A DNA stretch of 28,155 nucleotides from Eubacteriales bacterium (GCA_028692535.1 JAQUXD010000008.1:1-28155); one strand, 5' to 3'; counted from the first letter of the stretch, positions 1 through 8,267 are shown. Program-made: numbers and translations. The notes: generated by a model not told the origin, from the sequence alone.

Positions 1-112
1 AGAAATCGGCGTGGAAGAAAGCATTGCCTACGAGGATGCCTGCAAAATCGAACATGATATCAGTCCTCAAACCTTTCAGGCGCTGAAGAATCACATGAAA
101 AAAGTCCAGTAA
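1..112 (+). CDS. DtxR/MntR-family metalloregulator, C-terminal end (partial)
   Basis: Only the last 36 codons are present; the frame opens at base 2 and ends at TAA 110-112. The visible residues include EDACKIEHDISPQTFQALKNH, a pattern I recognise from the metal-binding and dimerisation domain of clostridial DtxR-family repressors, where Cys, Glu and His of the xxACxxEHxIS segment ligate the activating metal. Members of this family repress manganese or iron uptake genes when metal is replete. The winged-helix DNA-binding half lies outside the window, so whether it senses iron or manganese cannot be told. A strong terminator follows two bases after the stop. Confidence 0.75.
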   Translation, partial: EIGVEESIAYEDACKIEHDISPQTFQALKNHMKKVQ

Positions 113-113
113 T

Positions 114-147
114 AAAAACGGCTGAAGCGTGCTTCAGCCGTTTTTTT
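114..147. terminator. Bidirectional intrinsic terminator between convergent genes
   Basis: A perfect 14-bp inverted repeat pairs 114-127 with 132-145 around a 4-base loop. The core is ACGGCTGAAG, with an A-run on the left and a T-run on the right, so it can terminate transcription in both directions. It sits between the plus-strand metalloregulator and the minus-strand GerMN gene, which converge on it. Confidence 0.92.
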
Positions 148-175
148 AATATCGCAAACTTGCGCACTATACACC

Positions 176-751
176 TCACGTGGATCCGCTGTTCTCAACG
201 ATTTCCACGCTGTATTGGATATTTCCGTCCGCATCCTCGTAGGATTCCAACGTAAAGGGCTGATCGGCGCTCAGATGGCCCATGAGCGTATCTGTCAGGA
301 ATCCGTCCACTGTAAACTGTATGGAACTGATGCCCGGAAAGTTCAGCATCAGCGTTCGTACGATCTGCGAGATCAACAGTTCCTCTTCCATGGATCCGCC
401 GGACAATCCCTCCGATGAAAGATCCACGATTGCGGATCGCCCGATGAGCGAGACACGCACGCTCAATATCTTGTAGTCCTCTTTCAGAACCGTCGCCATG
501 CCCTCCGGAGGTTCCCTCAGAGCCTCCAGCACAGCCATATAGGGATCGTCTCCCGAGGTGTCCACAGCCCGGCCCTCTTCCACAAAAGGTTCGCCCTGAC
601 CGGTCGCCACATATTCTTCCGTTACAAAGCTTAGCTGTATTTCGGCAGGCTCTTCTTCGGCATCCTTTTTACAGCCTGTCGCGACCGTCGCGACCATAAC
701 AGCCAGACAAGCCACCAGAACCACGATTGCGGTTTTTTTTGTTCTCATCAT
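176..751 (-). CDS. GerMN-domain lipoprotein
   Basis: This 191-residue protein begins with a lipoprotein signal peptide: basic MMRTKK, a hydrophobic stretch to about residue 22, and a lipobox VATGC with Cys27 as the likely lipidated residue. The mature part carries a single GerMN (sporulation and spore germination) domain over roughly residues 50-185, with the typical VDLSSE segment, a central VRTLMLNFPGISSIQFTVDG segment and an LMGHLS ending. GerMN proteins such as GerM are extracytoplasmic envelope factors of the forespore, and related domains occur in vegetative lipoproteins. The frame is open upstream to 934, but the start at 751 (or 748) is chosen because a GGGGGG Shine-Dalgarno sits just before it, the signal peptide begins there, and an extended -10 element lies at 788-796. 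It is separated from mreB by 92 bases and probably has its own promoter. Confidence 0.82.
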   Translation of the reverse strand: MMRTKKTAIVVLVACLAVMVATVATGCKKDAEEEPAEIQLSFVTEEYVATGQGEPFVEEGRAVDTSGDDPYMAVLEALREPPEGMATVLKEDYKILSVRVSLIGRSAIVDLSSEGLSGGSMEEELLISQIVRTLMLNFPGISSIQFTVDGFLTDTLMGHLSADQPFTLESYEDADGNIQYSVEIVENSGST

Positions 752-787
752 CCATCCCCCCCTTCTTTGTGCATGATGCTCCCTTTT

Positions 788-796
788 ATCATACCA
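788..796 (-). promoter_or_regulatory. Extended -10 promoter for the GerMN lipoprotein
   Basis: The minus strand reads TGGTATGAT, a TGn extension plus a -10 hexamer one base off TATAAT. No good -35 is found 17 bases upstream, as expected for extended -10 promoters. The predicted transcript would begin about 30 bases before the ATG at 751. Confidence 0.55.
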
Positions 797-843
797 CAAA
801 CTACTCGCCTTTTCTTCTTCATTTTCCGGTTCGTTTCCGGGAT

Positions 844-1869
844 TTAATATGGCTTTCGGACCGATTTGCTGTTTTGATCGCTGCTGAACCTGTTCACGTT
901 TTGCAGAGCCTTGGCTGTGCCCACGACCACGCACTCGATAGGATTATCAGCCAGGATCACATCGATCCCGGTACGAATGCGGATCATCCGGTCCATATTG
1001 TGCAGCAGCGCGCCGCCTCCGCTGAGTACGATACCGGCATTTCCGATATCTGCAGCCAACTCCGGCGGAACGATTTTCAAAACGTCGTGGATCGCTTCGC
1101 AGATCACATCCAAAGGCTCCTGTATGGCGCCAAGTACATCGGCAGAAGTCAGTTCCACCGCTTCGGGCAGACCAGTCACCAGATCCCTGCCCCGGCACAG
1201 CATCGTAAGATCTTCTTCTCGCGGAGAGGCAGAGCCGATGTTTATCTTGATCTGTTCCGCCGTTCTTTCTCCGATGTAGAGCCTGTGCTCCTTGCGCAAG
1301 TAGCGGGCGATCGCTTCATCGATTTTGTCGCCGGCAACTTTTGTTGAGGCGCTTGCCACGATGGAACTCATGGAAATGACAGCAATGTCTGTCGTGCCGC
1401 CGCCGATATCCACCACCATGGTGCCCTCGGGCTTGGAAATATCCAATCCCGCGCCGATGGCTGCGGCAAGGGGCTCTTCGATCAAGTAAACCGCTTTTCC
1501 GCCAGCTTGAACGACTGCCTCGCGAACCGCCCGGCGTTCCACTTCCGAAACGCCGCTGGGTACGCACACCATGATCCGCGGCTTAAAGAGACGGCCCGAA
1601 CCGCACGCTTTCTTTATAAAATGTTTGATCATCCTTTCCGCGATATCGTAATCGGATATAACACCATCCATCAGCGGCCGAACTGCAGCAATATTGCCGG
1701 GGGTCCGGCCCAGCATGCCTTTGGCGTCTTCCCCGATGGCGAGGATCTCTCCGTTATCGCGATTCACCGCTACCACAGAGGCTTCGTTGAGCACGACACC
1801 TTTGCCGTTGATATAGACCAAAACCGTTGATGTGCCTAAATCGATTCCGATATCTTCCGTAAATGCCAT
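844..1869 (-). CDS. mreB: MreB/Mbl-family bacterial actin
   Basis: This 341-residue protein is a full-length cytoskeletal actin homologue, which polymerises under the membrane and guides cell-wall synthesis during elongation. It shows phosphate-1 GIDLGTSTVLVYI (residues 8-20), the MreB-typical GRTPGNIAAVRPLMDGVISDY, VCVPSGVSEVERRAV, the phosphate-2 motif VDIGGGTTD (153-161) and the adenosine-site loop LSGGGALL near 280. Length and motifs fit MreB, Mbl or MreBH; I cannot separate these paralogues by eye. No mreC, mreD or minCD is adjacent, so this is a solo copy outside the classical mre operon. The ATG at 1869 lies 4 bases after the permease stop with an AAAAGGAAA ribosome site inside the permease's last codons, so translation is probably coupled. 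Confidence 0.93.
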   Translation of the reverse strand: MAFTEDIGIDLGTSTVLVYINGKGVVLNEASVVAVNRDNGEILAIGEDAKGMLGRTPGNIAAVRPLMDGVISDYDIAERMIKHFIKKACGSGRLFKPRIMVCVPSGVSEVERRAVREAVVQAGGKAVYLIEEPLAAAIGAGLDISKPEGTMVVDIGGGTTDIAVISMSSIVASASTKVAGDKIDEAIARYLRKEHRLYIGERTAEQIKINIGSASPREEDLTMLCRGRDLVTGLPEAVELTSADVLGAIQEPLDVICEAIHDVLKIVPPELAADIGNAGIVLSGGGALLHNMDRMIRIRTGIDVILADNPIECVVVGTAKALQNVNRFSSDQNSKSVRKPY

Positions 1870-1873
1870 ATCC

Positions 1874-3220
1874 CTATTTCCTTTTCATGTAGAACATTCC
1901 GATCAACTGAACCACCAAAAACACGATCAGATACGCCAATATCGCCTTGCCATGGGAGACATAGGCAGCATAGATCATGAACAGCGAGCCTAAGATTCCC
2001 AGCGCCGGCATCAACTTGCCTCTGAAAAAATCCATGTCACGCTCTCTTTTCATGAAAATCCAGAAAATCGGAATATACATAGCATATATCGTGATGATGG
2101 GCAGCTCCGAAGAATCGAAGGAGAAAAATCCAAACCAGGGAGCAGTGAGATTGGCACCGTAAAAATACAGCAGCCAAATGCCTGCGAAAAACAACCCCAG
2201 CACGGAAGCGTTTGTGGGCATGTTGGTCTTGGCGTCGATCTGCTTGAACGTGTCGGGCATCGGTCCCATATTCCGAACCGACAAGGCATACAGCCCTCTT
2301 GTACAGGCAAGCATCAGTCCGTTCAGCGTGCCCAGGCAGGAGATCACAACAAAGACGAACAGACCGGTGCCCATGAAATTGGAGAAAATATTGGCGAATG
2401 CTGTCTTTGCGCCCATTTCCCCGCTTTCCATGAGGATGGAATTTTCCACGGCGCCCGACAGACCGACATAGTATAAAATATAGGTGGCCATGATCAGGAA
2501 GGTCCCGCGGACCAGCGCTTTGGGCAGATTCCGTTTTGCGTCTTTCAATTCCGCATTGATACTGGTGGCGATGATCCATCCTTCATAAGCAAACGCAGTA
2601 GCGCAAACGGCGGTGAGCAGCGCGCTGAAAGTATCCATTTCCACGACGACCGTGGCAAAATTTTCAACGACCATGCCATTGGCCAATCCGGACAGCGTCC
2701 CCACGATGGCCATGGCAAAGAGCGGGATCAGTTTGATGATCGTAGTACTCACCTGGAATTTGCCGGCCAGAATAGGCGACAGCGTGTTGAGGGTATAGCT
2801 TGCGATCAAATAGAACGCCGTAATCGCAAGACACTCCGGTCCGACGATGCTCCAGTCTTTTCCGATGAGCACACAGGTATACCTGGCAGATACCCACGCC
2901 AGAACGCTCACAAGGGTAGGATAGTAGATGGTAGCCATAAACCATCCCACAAAATAACCGTATCCGGTCCCCAGCGTAGCCTCTGCATAGTCCACGATAC
3001 CACTCACCTTTTCGTACTTGGTGGCCATGACAGCGAAATTATAAGCGCACACGATCATGATGACACCACCGATGATCCAGGCAAGGATACCCACAGACAG
3101 ATTGCCTCCTGTTGCGGTCAGGATTTTTTCCGCCTTGAAAAATACACCGCTGCCGATAACGATCCCCACGACCATGGCCGTTGCGGTCATCAGCCCATAC
3201 TTTTTTTGCAATGTCTCCAT
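1874..3220 (-). CDS. APC-superfamily amino acid permease (LAT/SteT-like)
   Basis: This 448-residue integral membrane protein has about 12 hydrophobic segments and the first-helix signature VVGIVIGSGVFFKAEKIL, in which the unwound GSGVFF segment of APC transporters binds the amino-acid carboxylate and amine. The fold and length match L-amino-acid transporters and SteT-type serine/threonine exchangers (PF13520). The substrate cannot be assigned. The start METLQKKYG at 3220 is preferred over an in-frame ATG at 3241, because GAGGAGAGAAGGAA lies between the two and is correctly spaced for the downstream start. It is translationally coupled to mreB. A 14-base inverted repeat lies upstream at 3257-3270. 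Confidence 0.88.
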   Translation of the reverse strand: METLQKKYGLMTATAMVVGIVIGSGVFFKAEKILTATGGNLSVGILAWIIGGVIMIVCAYNFAVMATKYEKVSGIVDYAEATLGTGYGYFVGWFMATIYYPTLVSVLAWVSARYTCVLIGKDWSIVGPECLAITAFYLIASYTLNTLSPILAGKFQVSTTIIKLIPLFAMAIVGTLSGLANGMVVENFATVVVEMDTFSALLTAVCATAFAYEGWIIATSINAELKDAKRNLPKALVRGTFLIMATYILYYVGLSGAVENSILMESGEMGAKTAFANIFSNFMGTGLFVFVVISCLGTLNGLMLACTRGLYALSVRNMGPMPDTFKQIDAKTNMPTNASVLGLFFAGIWLLYFYGANLTAPWFGFFSFDSSELPIITIYAMYIPIFWIFMKRERDMDFFRGKLMPALGILGSLFMIYAAYVSHGKAILAYLIVFLVVQLIGMFYMKRK

Positions 3221-3256
3221 TTTGTTTCCTTCTCTCCTCATTTTATGTATGAATAA

Positions 3257-3270
3257 ACACAGTGCTGTGT
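3257..3270. repeat. Short inverted repeat upstream of the permease
   Basis: ACACAG and CTGTGT form perfect 6-bp arms around a 2-base centre, 36 bases before the permease ATG. It could be an operator, but no flanking promoter is clear and no regulator gene is adjacent. Confidence 0.3.
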
Positions 3271-3308
3271 ACCAGCCATATCAATTCTACAGACCGAGAC
3301 AACCACAG

Positions 3309-4175
3309 TCAAGACAGCTGCGCGCCTTCCTTAGGCGGTTTCCCGGCTCGCGCCTTGCGGTAGTTGTAGATTATGATCGTCGAAAATACGATCACAGCGC
3401 CCGCCATGGACATGGGTGTAAAGACTTCCTTGTAGAAGATTGCCACCCACAGAGGATTTAGGATCGGCTCGATCCCGGTGACCAGGCTTGCTGTGATCGC
3501 AGATGTGGTTTGAAGACCTTTCGTCAATAAGACGTAGGCCAGCCCCAACTGGAAAACGCCCAGAACGACCACGGCAGCCACAGCAGGCGCCGTCGGCGCA
3601 CGAACAGCCAGCAAGAAAGGCAGACCAATGAATACGCTGTATATCTGTCCGATCAATACCGATGAAAGCGGATCGGAATCCTTAGAACTGTTCATCATAA
3701 AAACGCCGGCATAGGAAAGACCGGAGATCAGCGCCAGGGCATTTCCCAGCATATTTCCGGCAGATAGGCCGTCTACCACAAAGAAGCCGATGCCCAGCAG
3801 TACCAGAGCGCAAGCGATCACATCGTCTTTCTTCGGTTTGGCTCCAAAGATCAGAAAGCTCAGCAGAATAACAAAGATCGGCGCGGTAAACTGCAGGATG
3901 ATGGTGTTTCCCGCAGTGGTCAGCTTGTTGGCAAGACTGAAAAGATTATTGGTCCCGGCGATGCACAGGGAGCCGATGAAGACGGTACGATTGAAACGAA
4001 TCTTGTGCCCGATGGCTTTGATAAAGGTAAAAACGATGATCGCGGCGATCATGTTTCTTGCAGAATTGATCGCCAGCGCATGCCAGGGAATGATTTTATA
4101 GCACAGCCCGCCGATACTGAAAAGCGTCGCTGCGGCAAAAACATACATCGTTCCGGCTTTTCCGGTTTTGATCAT
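3309..4175 (-). CDS. EamA/DMT-family transporter
   Basis: This 288-residue protein has about ten hydrophobic helices in two repeated halves, the layout of EamA (DMT superfamily) exporters. Conserved landmarks include the first-half segment NKLTTAGNTIILQFTAPIFVILLSFLIFG and the matching second-half segment SLVTGIEPILNPLWVAIFYKEVFTPMSMAGAVIV; the Gly/Pro-rich helix pairs are typical. Family members export amino acids, nucleobases or other metabolites, and the substrate here is unknown. The ATG follows the whiA stop by three bases, with the AGGAG ribosome site lying in the last whiA codons, so the two are co-transcribed and probably translationally coupled. The C-terminal tail is basic (RKARAGK), consistent with a cytoplasmic end. 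Confidence 0.87.
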   Translation of the reverse strand: MIKTGKAGTMYVFAAATLFSIGGLCYKIIPWHALAINSARNMIAAIIVFTFIKAIGHKIRFNRTVFIGSLCIAGTNNLFSLANKLTTAGNTIILQFTAPIFVILLSFLIFGAKPKKDDVIACALVLLGIGFFVVDGLSAGNMLGNALALISGLSYAGVFMMNSSKDSDPLSSVLIGQIYSVFIGLPFLLAVRAPTAPAVAAVVVLGVFQLGLAYVLLTKGLQTTSAITASLVTGIEPILNPLWVAIFYKEVFTPMSMAGAVIVFSTIIIYNYRKARAGKPPKEGAQLS

Positions 4176-4178
4176 GGA

Positions 4179-5129
4179 CTAATTCTCCTGTTCCCGCAGC
4201 TCAGCTGCCATTTGTTCCAGTCGCAGGAACCGGTGATTGATCCCCGATTTTTTCAAGGGCGGTTCGAACATTTCGGCCAGCTCTGCCAACGACACCTCCG
4301 GATGCTCCAGTCGCATCCGCGCCGTTTCAAGAAGCTTCGGCGGCAGTGATTCCAGCCCGCGCAGCGATCGTATCGTTCGGATATCGGCCAGCTGCCGCTG
4401 CGCCGCATTGACCGTACGTTCAAAATTGGCGCTGTCACAGTTGCTGATCCGATTGGTCTTATTGCGCAGCTCCTTGGTGATGCGCACGTCTTCGAATCGG
4501 AACAGTTGTCCGTGGGCACCCAGTATATTCAAGAAGTCGATAATCTGTTCGCATTCTTTGATATAGACTACATAGCGCTTTTTTCTTTCCAGGTATTTGG
4601 AGCGAAGACCGAAACTGTTGATCAGCTTTTTCACGTCTTTTGCCAGCGGTTCGCTGCCGCAGACGATCTCCATGTGATAGGCTTTTTCCGGATCGCTGAT
4701 GGAACCTGCGGCCATAAAGATCCCGCGCAGCATCGCCTTTCTGCAGCAGCGGCGCTTCATCAACTCAGGATCCAGACCCTCCGCAAGAGCATTGTTACCT
4801 TCCCGTACGACAAGAATGCCTGATTCCCGCAGGATCTGCTCTGCATTCATCTCCGGCGTTATGACCAATTCATAAAGCCGTCCCCGGGAAAGCGGAGCGG
4901 TCTCCCCGATGGATAATGCTGTCTTTGCGCCGAAGTACGTTTTAATCATGGTGATAAAAACTCTGGCTACCGCAGGATTCTCCGTAGTGATTTTAATGCT
5001 GAGCTTTCCGCCCGTAATGAGGATACTTCCCGCAAAACGCAAAAAACCCGCGATTTCCGCAAGCATGCAGCATTTTTTATCCGGTTGACTCTGTGTGAGC
5101 TCTTTTTTTACGTCCGAAGCAAACGACAT
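4179..5129 (-). CDS. whiA: WhiA, LAGLIDADG-like DNA-binding regulator
   Basis: This 316-residue protein matches WhiA (DUF199), a protein conserved in Gram-positive bacteria. WhiA regulates sporulation in Streptomyces and affects division and chromosome segregation in Bacillus. The start MSFASDVKKELTQ is family-typical, followed by the degenerate LAGLIDADG homing-endonuclease fold (KCCMLAEIAGFLRFAG, RRCCRKAMLRGIFMAAGSISDPEKAYHMEIV) and a C-terminal helix-turn-helix (SLAELAEMFEPPLKKSGINHRFLRL). The frame is open to 5183, but 5129 has a strong GGAGGAG ribosome site. whiA usually follows rapZ and yvcK; here it is alone with an EamA exporter behind it and rapZ is 4.2 kb upstream. A sigma-A-like promoter lies at 5155-5183. 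Confidence 0.95.
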   Translation of the reverse strand: MSFASDVKKELTQSQPDKKCCMLAEIAGFLRFAGSILITGGKLSIKITTENPAVARVFITMIKTYFGAKTALSIGETAPLSRGRLYELVITPEMNAEQILRESGILVVREGNNALAEGLDPELMKRRCCRKAMLRGIFMAAGSISDPEKAYHMEIVCGSEPLAKDVKKLINSFGLRSKYLERKKRYVVYIKECEQIIDFLNILGAHGQLFRFEDVRITKELRNKTNRISNCDSANFERTVNAAQRQLADIRTIRSLRGLESLPPKLLETARMRLEHPEVSLAELAEMFEPPLKKSGINHRFLRLEQMAAELREQEN

Positions 5130-5154
5130 TCCACTCCTCCGTGTGTTCCATGTG

Positions 5155-5183
5155 ATTATACACCTGAACATTTCTTTACACAA
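5155..5183 (-). promoter_or_regulatory. Sigma-A-type promoter for whiA-EamA
   Basis: The minus strand has a perfect TATAAT at 5155-5160, with a weak -35 (TTGTGT) 17 bases upstream at 5178-5183. The -10 ends 25 bases before the whiA ATG. It lies back to back with the promoter of the HD gene. Confidence 0.6.
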
Positions 5184-5190
5184 TCTTCAT

Positions 5191-5219
5191 TTGACTTATG
5201 ATCGCAACTACTATATATT
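5191..5219 (+). promoter_or_regulatory. Sigma-A promoter of the HD-domain gene
   Basis: TTGACT at 5191-5196 and TATATT at 5214-5219 are separated by exactly 17 bases, each one substitution from consensus. The start codon at 5226 is only 7 bases past the -10, which is where transcription itself should start. Confidence 0.7.
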
Positions 5220-5225
5220 GTCGCC

Positions 5226-5771
5226 ATGAGGTCAAAATTTCTGAGTAAAGTCAACAACGTTTTACGGGGCGCAAACTATGCCGAAGTCATGCCCCAGTTT
5301 CAGGCAGTGTACAGCGTCGTCCTGGGTGGAGAAAACCTGGGAAAGATGATGGCATGCAAGCAGCACAAAAACTGCAATTGCCTGGAACACAGTATTGCCG
5401 TAGCTTATTTCAGCTTACTGATCGCAAACCGGTTTAAGATCAAGTGCAGCCGCTCGAGTTTATTGCGCGGAGCGCTTTTGCACGATTACCACTTAGGTGA
5501 TTGGCGCGGGGACAACGGCTCGTCCTTTAGACACGGTTTCTCTCATGCAAAGGCAGCGCTGAAAAACGCCAATGCCGAATTTGCTTTGGACCTCGTGGAG
5601 CAGGATGCCATTCTGCACCATATGTTTCCGATGAATCCGATCCCCCCCAAATACAAAGAAGGGGTGATCGTATGCATCGTGGACAAGGTCTGCGCCGTCT
5701 ACGAAGCGACCAGCGCCAGACCCTACAAAAAACTCTTAGCCCACATTCGCCAGATCGCTCCGATCCGGTAA
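5226..5771 (+). CDS. Small HD-domain phosphohydrolase-like protein
   Basis: The 181-residue product has the ordered metal-binding residues of the HD superfamily: His55 (CLEHSIAVAY), His86-Asp87 (GALLHDYHLGD), His103/107 (FRHGFSHAKA), His131-132 (AILHHMFP) and Asp153 (VDKVCAVYE). HD proteins hydrolyse phosphomonoesters, nucleotides or cyclic dinucleotides; the natural substrate here is unknown. It is soluble, basic and Cys-rich around residues 44-52 and 74. It is divergent from whiA and convergent with the GGDEF-EAL gene, the stop codons being one base apart. No Shine-Dalgarno precedes the ATG, and the promoter predicts a leaderless message. A later start at Met22 is possible but also lacks a ribosome site and would still keep the HD core. 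Confidence 0.8.
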   Translation: MRSKFLSKVNNVLRGANYAEVMPQFQAVYSVVLGGENLGKMMACKQHKNCNCLEHSIAVAYFSLLIANRFKIKCSRSSLLRGALLHDYHLGDWRGDNGSSFRHGFSHAKAALKNANAEFALDLVEQDAILHHMFPMNPIPPKYKEGVIVCIVDKVCAVYEATSARPYKKLLAHIRQIAPIR

Positions 5772-5772
5772 T

Positions 5773-8241
5773 CTATATCGTTTCTAAGTGCCCCGTCGCA
5801 CACAACGAGTTCCTTTTCTGTTTTTCCAGCAAACGAAGCGCTTCACCGACTGATAACGGCCTGTGAAAGTAATACCCCTGTATCAGGTCGCATCCATTCT
5901 TCCGAAGATAATGGAATTGCGTTTCCGTCTCGACGCCTTCCGCAAGCACCTCGATTTCCAAATTTTCAGCGATCTGTATAATACTCTTAATGATCGCTTC
6001 GTCTTTCCTTGATCCGTTGCCGATGCCGCGAACAAAGCCGATGTCGATTTTCAGCAGATCGATGGGAAAGGTCTTGAGCCGGGTGAAGGACGAAAAGCCT
6101 GTCCCAAAATCGTCGATCGCCACAGAAATACCAAGCATTTTGATGTCCTTTACTTGCTGAAGGACAAAAGGATCTTCATTGAATGCCGTGCTTTCGGTGA
6201 TTTCGATCTGGATATCCTGCGCATCGGTATTTGTCTCATTCAGTATCGCGCTGATCTCTTCGGCAATTTCATAATCCCTCAACTGCTCCAGAGAAAGGTT
6301 GACCGTCATGCCGATCTTTCTGCCGCACACCTGCTGAAACACTTTCAACTGCTGGCATGCGGTTCTGAACACCCACAATCCGATCGGTCTGATCAATCCC
6401 GTATGCTCGGCCATGGGAATAAAGACATCCGGTGTGATGATTCCGTACTCTTCGTTATTCCAACGCAGCAACGCCTCAAATCCTTTGATTTCCTGTGTCT
6501 TGGTTGCGACCTGCGGCTGATACTGCAAAAACAATTCCCGGTTGTCCAGCGCCTTGTAAAGATTGTTCGTCAGCTTCATGGTTTTGACTGTTTGGCTTTT
6601 TATGTCGGAGGAACAAAAGACACATTGGTTCCTTCCTATACTCTTTGCAAGGTACATGGCAATGTCCGCATTCTTGATCAACGCTTCTGCGTTCTCGCCG
6701 TCCGTCGGACATACCGCAACACCGACGCTGGCAGTGATGAAATATTCGATATGCTGCAATAAGATCGGGTTGCTGAAAATTTCCATAATCCTGTCGACCA
6801 CTCCGCGAAGCTCCTCTTCATCGCAGATATCCGCAATCATGATCAAGAACTCGTCTCCGCCAAATCTCGCGATGGCGTCCGTTTCTTTCAGGCAGGAAGA
6901 AAGGCGTTCCGCAATCAGCTTCAGCGCCGCGTCGCCGGAGGAATGCCCCATGGTATCATTGATGGACTTAAATGAATCCAGATCAATAAAGATCACACTG
7001 ACCAGCGTATCATTCCCTTTCGCCTTTTGTATCGAAGCATCCAAATGCTCCACAAACCAATCCCTGTTGTGAAGGCGGGTCAAAGAATCATAATATGCCA
7101 TTTGGTAGAGTCGCTTTTCGGACTCCTTCAAACGTGCTCTTTGCTGATCTATTTTGTCGATACTCGCGGCAGTTTTCTTTTTGTAGAATACAATGAGCGT
7201 GATGATCATAAGTACGCCTGCGTAGGAGATCGTGCCCGGCATCGGCGAGGTTGATTTGATTTGCACCATGATGTTGACAGATATGAGAATGTTCCCGGCA
7301 TTCAGCAAAACAGCTGCCCAATAGCCGGGGATATCTTCCTTCAGCACCAGGCAGATCGAAATCATCATCTGAATCTGCGTCAGTATCCCTAAATATGCCT
7401 GAGACCCCAGACCGGAAGCAGGCATGCTGCCATTGCCTGATAAGCTCACCTGTACGAAAGCGATCAGAATATAAACGGCAACACCTGCGATAATGTGCAG
7501 TAGATTTCCTTTTTTAACGAGCGGATCGGATGCGATAAAAGCATACTTTTTCATGATTCGGTGAATCGTCATCACAGGAATCAGAAGAATGATCGGAGCG
7601 ATCTGGGGCATTTTTACCAAATTATTGCTAAGCAGAATGTCTGTGGCCGAAGCGAGAACAAACGCGACCGAAAGGGACAGGAGAAGGGCGCGCGCCTGCA
7701 TTTTGACATTGTATTCAGATGCCTGCCGCCCCCATCGAAAAACAAGAACAAGCGCAGCGATAGTATAACTGATATAGTATACAAGAAAAATCCAATCCCA
7801 TAGGTTATATTCGACAACCCTGGACAAATTGATCCACCCGAATTCCGTTTGTATCAGATGATACGGCTCGGGATTCAAGCCGGAGGGAATGCCGTAGGCG
7901 AGTACCGTCAACACAGCCGGAAGATAAAGAAGAACCGGGAACCACGGCTTTTTGAGCAGCGCCGTTTTGTCTGTTATGAGCATGGCAAAGTGCAGAATAA
8001 TGCTGTAGACGGTTCCCCATCCAAGGGATGAATATCGGCGCCAGATCTCACACGTCGCAGCGTCCGCTGCGATATTTGCGAACGCGAGTCCCAGCGACCA
8101 AAAATTCAAAGACAGGATCAAGGCAAAGAAACAGCGGCTGACCGATGCTTTTCGGTTGTTTCTTATCACCAGAAAACCCAAGATCAGAGATACAACGTTT
8201 GCAGATAAGAATAGCGTGGTAAATAAATAAGCACTGGGCAC
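5773..8241 (-). CDS. Membrane-bound GGDEF-EAL cyclic-di-GMP enzyme
   Basis: This 822-residue signalling protein has an N-terminal block of about 7-8 helices resembling the histidine-kinase 7TM sensor region (residues 1-235), more helices to about 355, then GGDEF (about 380-540) and EAL (about 560-810). The diguanylate cyclase site has RFGGDEF intact (GGDEF 461-465), but the inhibitory RxxD site is KETD, so product feedback may be lost. The phosphodiesterase site looks complete: FEALLRW, VNLSLEQL, IEITES, IDDFGTGFSS, LLKID, LAEGVET and QGYYF. Both activities are therefore possible. The frame runs up to a TTG at 8262, but GTG 8241 is preferred because AAAGGA lies 9 bases before it and a TATAAT at 8262-8267 overlaps the TTG. 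It converges with the HD gene with no terminator between. Confidence 0.93.
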   Translation of the reverse strand: MPSAYLFTTLFLSANVVSLILGFLVIRNNRKASVSRCFFALILSLNFWSLGLAFANIAADAATCEIWRRYSSLGWGTVYSIILHFAMLITDKTALLKKPWFPVLLYLPAVLTVLAYGIPSGLNPEPYHLIQTEFGWINLSRVVEYNLWDWIFLVYYISYTIAALVLVFRWGRQASEYNVKMQARALLLSLSVAFVLASATDILLSNNLVKMPQIAPIILLIPVMTIHRIMKKYAFIASDPLVKKGNLLHIIAGVAVYILIAFVQVSLSGNGSMPASGLGSQAYLGILTQIQMMISICLVLKEDIPGYWAAVLLNAGNILISVNIMVQIKSTSPMPGTISYAGVLMIITLIVFYKKKTAASIDKIDQQRARLKESEKRLYQMAYYDSLTRLHNRDWFVEHLDASIQKAKGNDTLVSVIFIDLDSFKSINDTMGHSSGDAALKLIAERLSSCLKETDAIARFGGDEFLIMIADICDEEELRGVVDRIMEIFSNPILLQHIEYFITASVGVAVCPTDGENAEALIKNADIAMYLAKSIGRNQCVFCSSDIKSQTVKTMKLTNNLYKALDNRELFLQYQPQVATKTQEIKGFEALLRWNNEEYGIITPDVFIPMAEHTGLIRPIGLWVFRTACQQLKVFQQVCGRKIGMTVNLSLEQLRDYEIAEEISAILNETNTDAQDIQIEITESTAFNEDPFVLQQVKDIKMLGISVAIDDFGTGFSSFTRLKTFPIDLLKIDIGFVRGIGNGSRKDEAIIKSIIQIAENLEIEVLAEGVETETQFHYLRKNGCDLIQGYYFHRPLSVGEALRLLEKQKRNSLCATGHLETI

Positions 8242-8261
8242 TTGAACACATCCTTTATACA

Positions 8262-8267
8262 ATTATA
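8262..8267 (-). promoter_or_regulatory. Possible -10 element for the GGDEF-EAL gene
   Basis: A perfect TATAAT on the minus strand lies 20 bases before the GTG start. No convincing -35 sits at 16-18 bases, so this is tentative. Confidence 0.4.

Noticed and set aside
8242..8262. TTG start at 8262 for the GGDEF-EAL protein
   Set aside because: The TTG overlaps a TATAAT and has no ribosome site, while GTG 8241 has AAAGGA at correct spacing.
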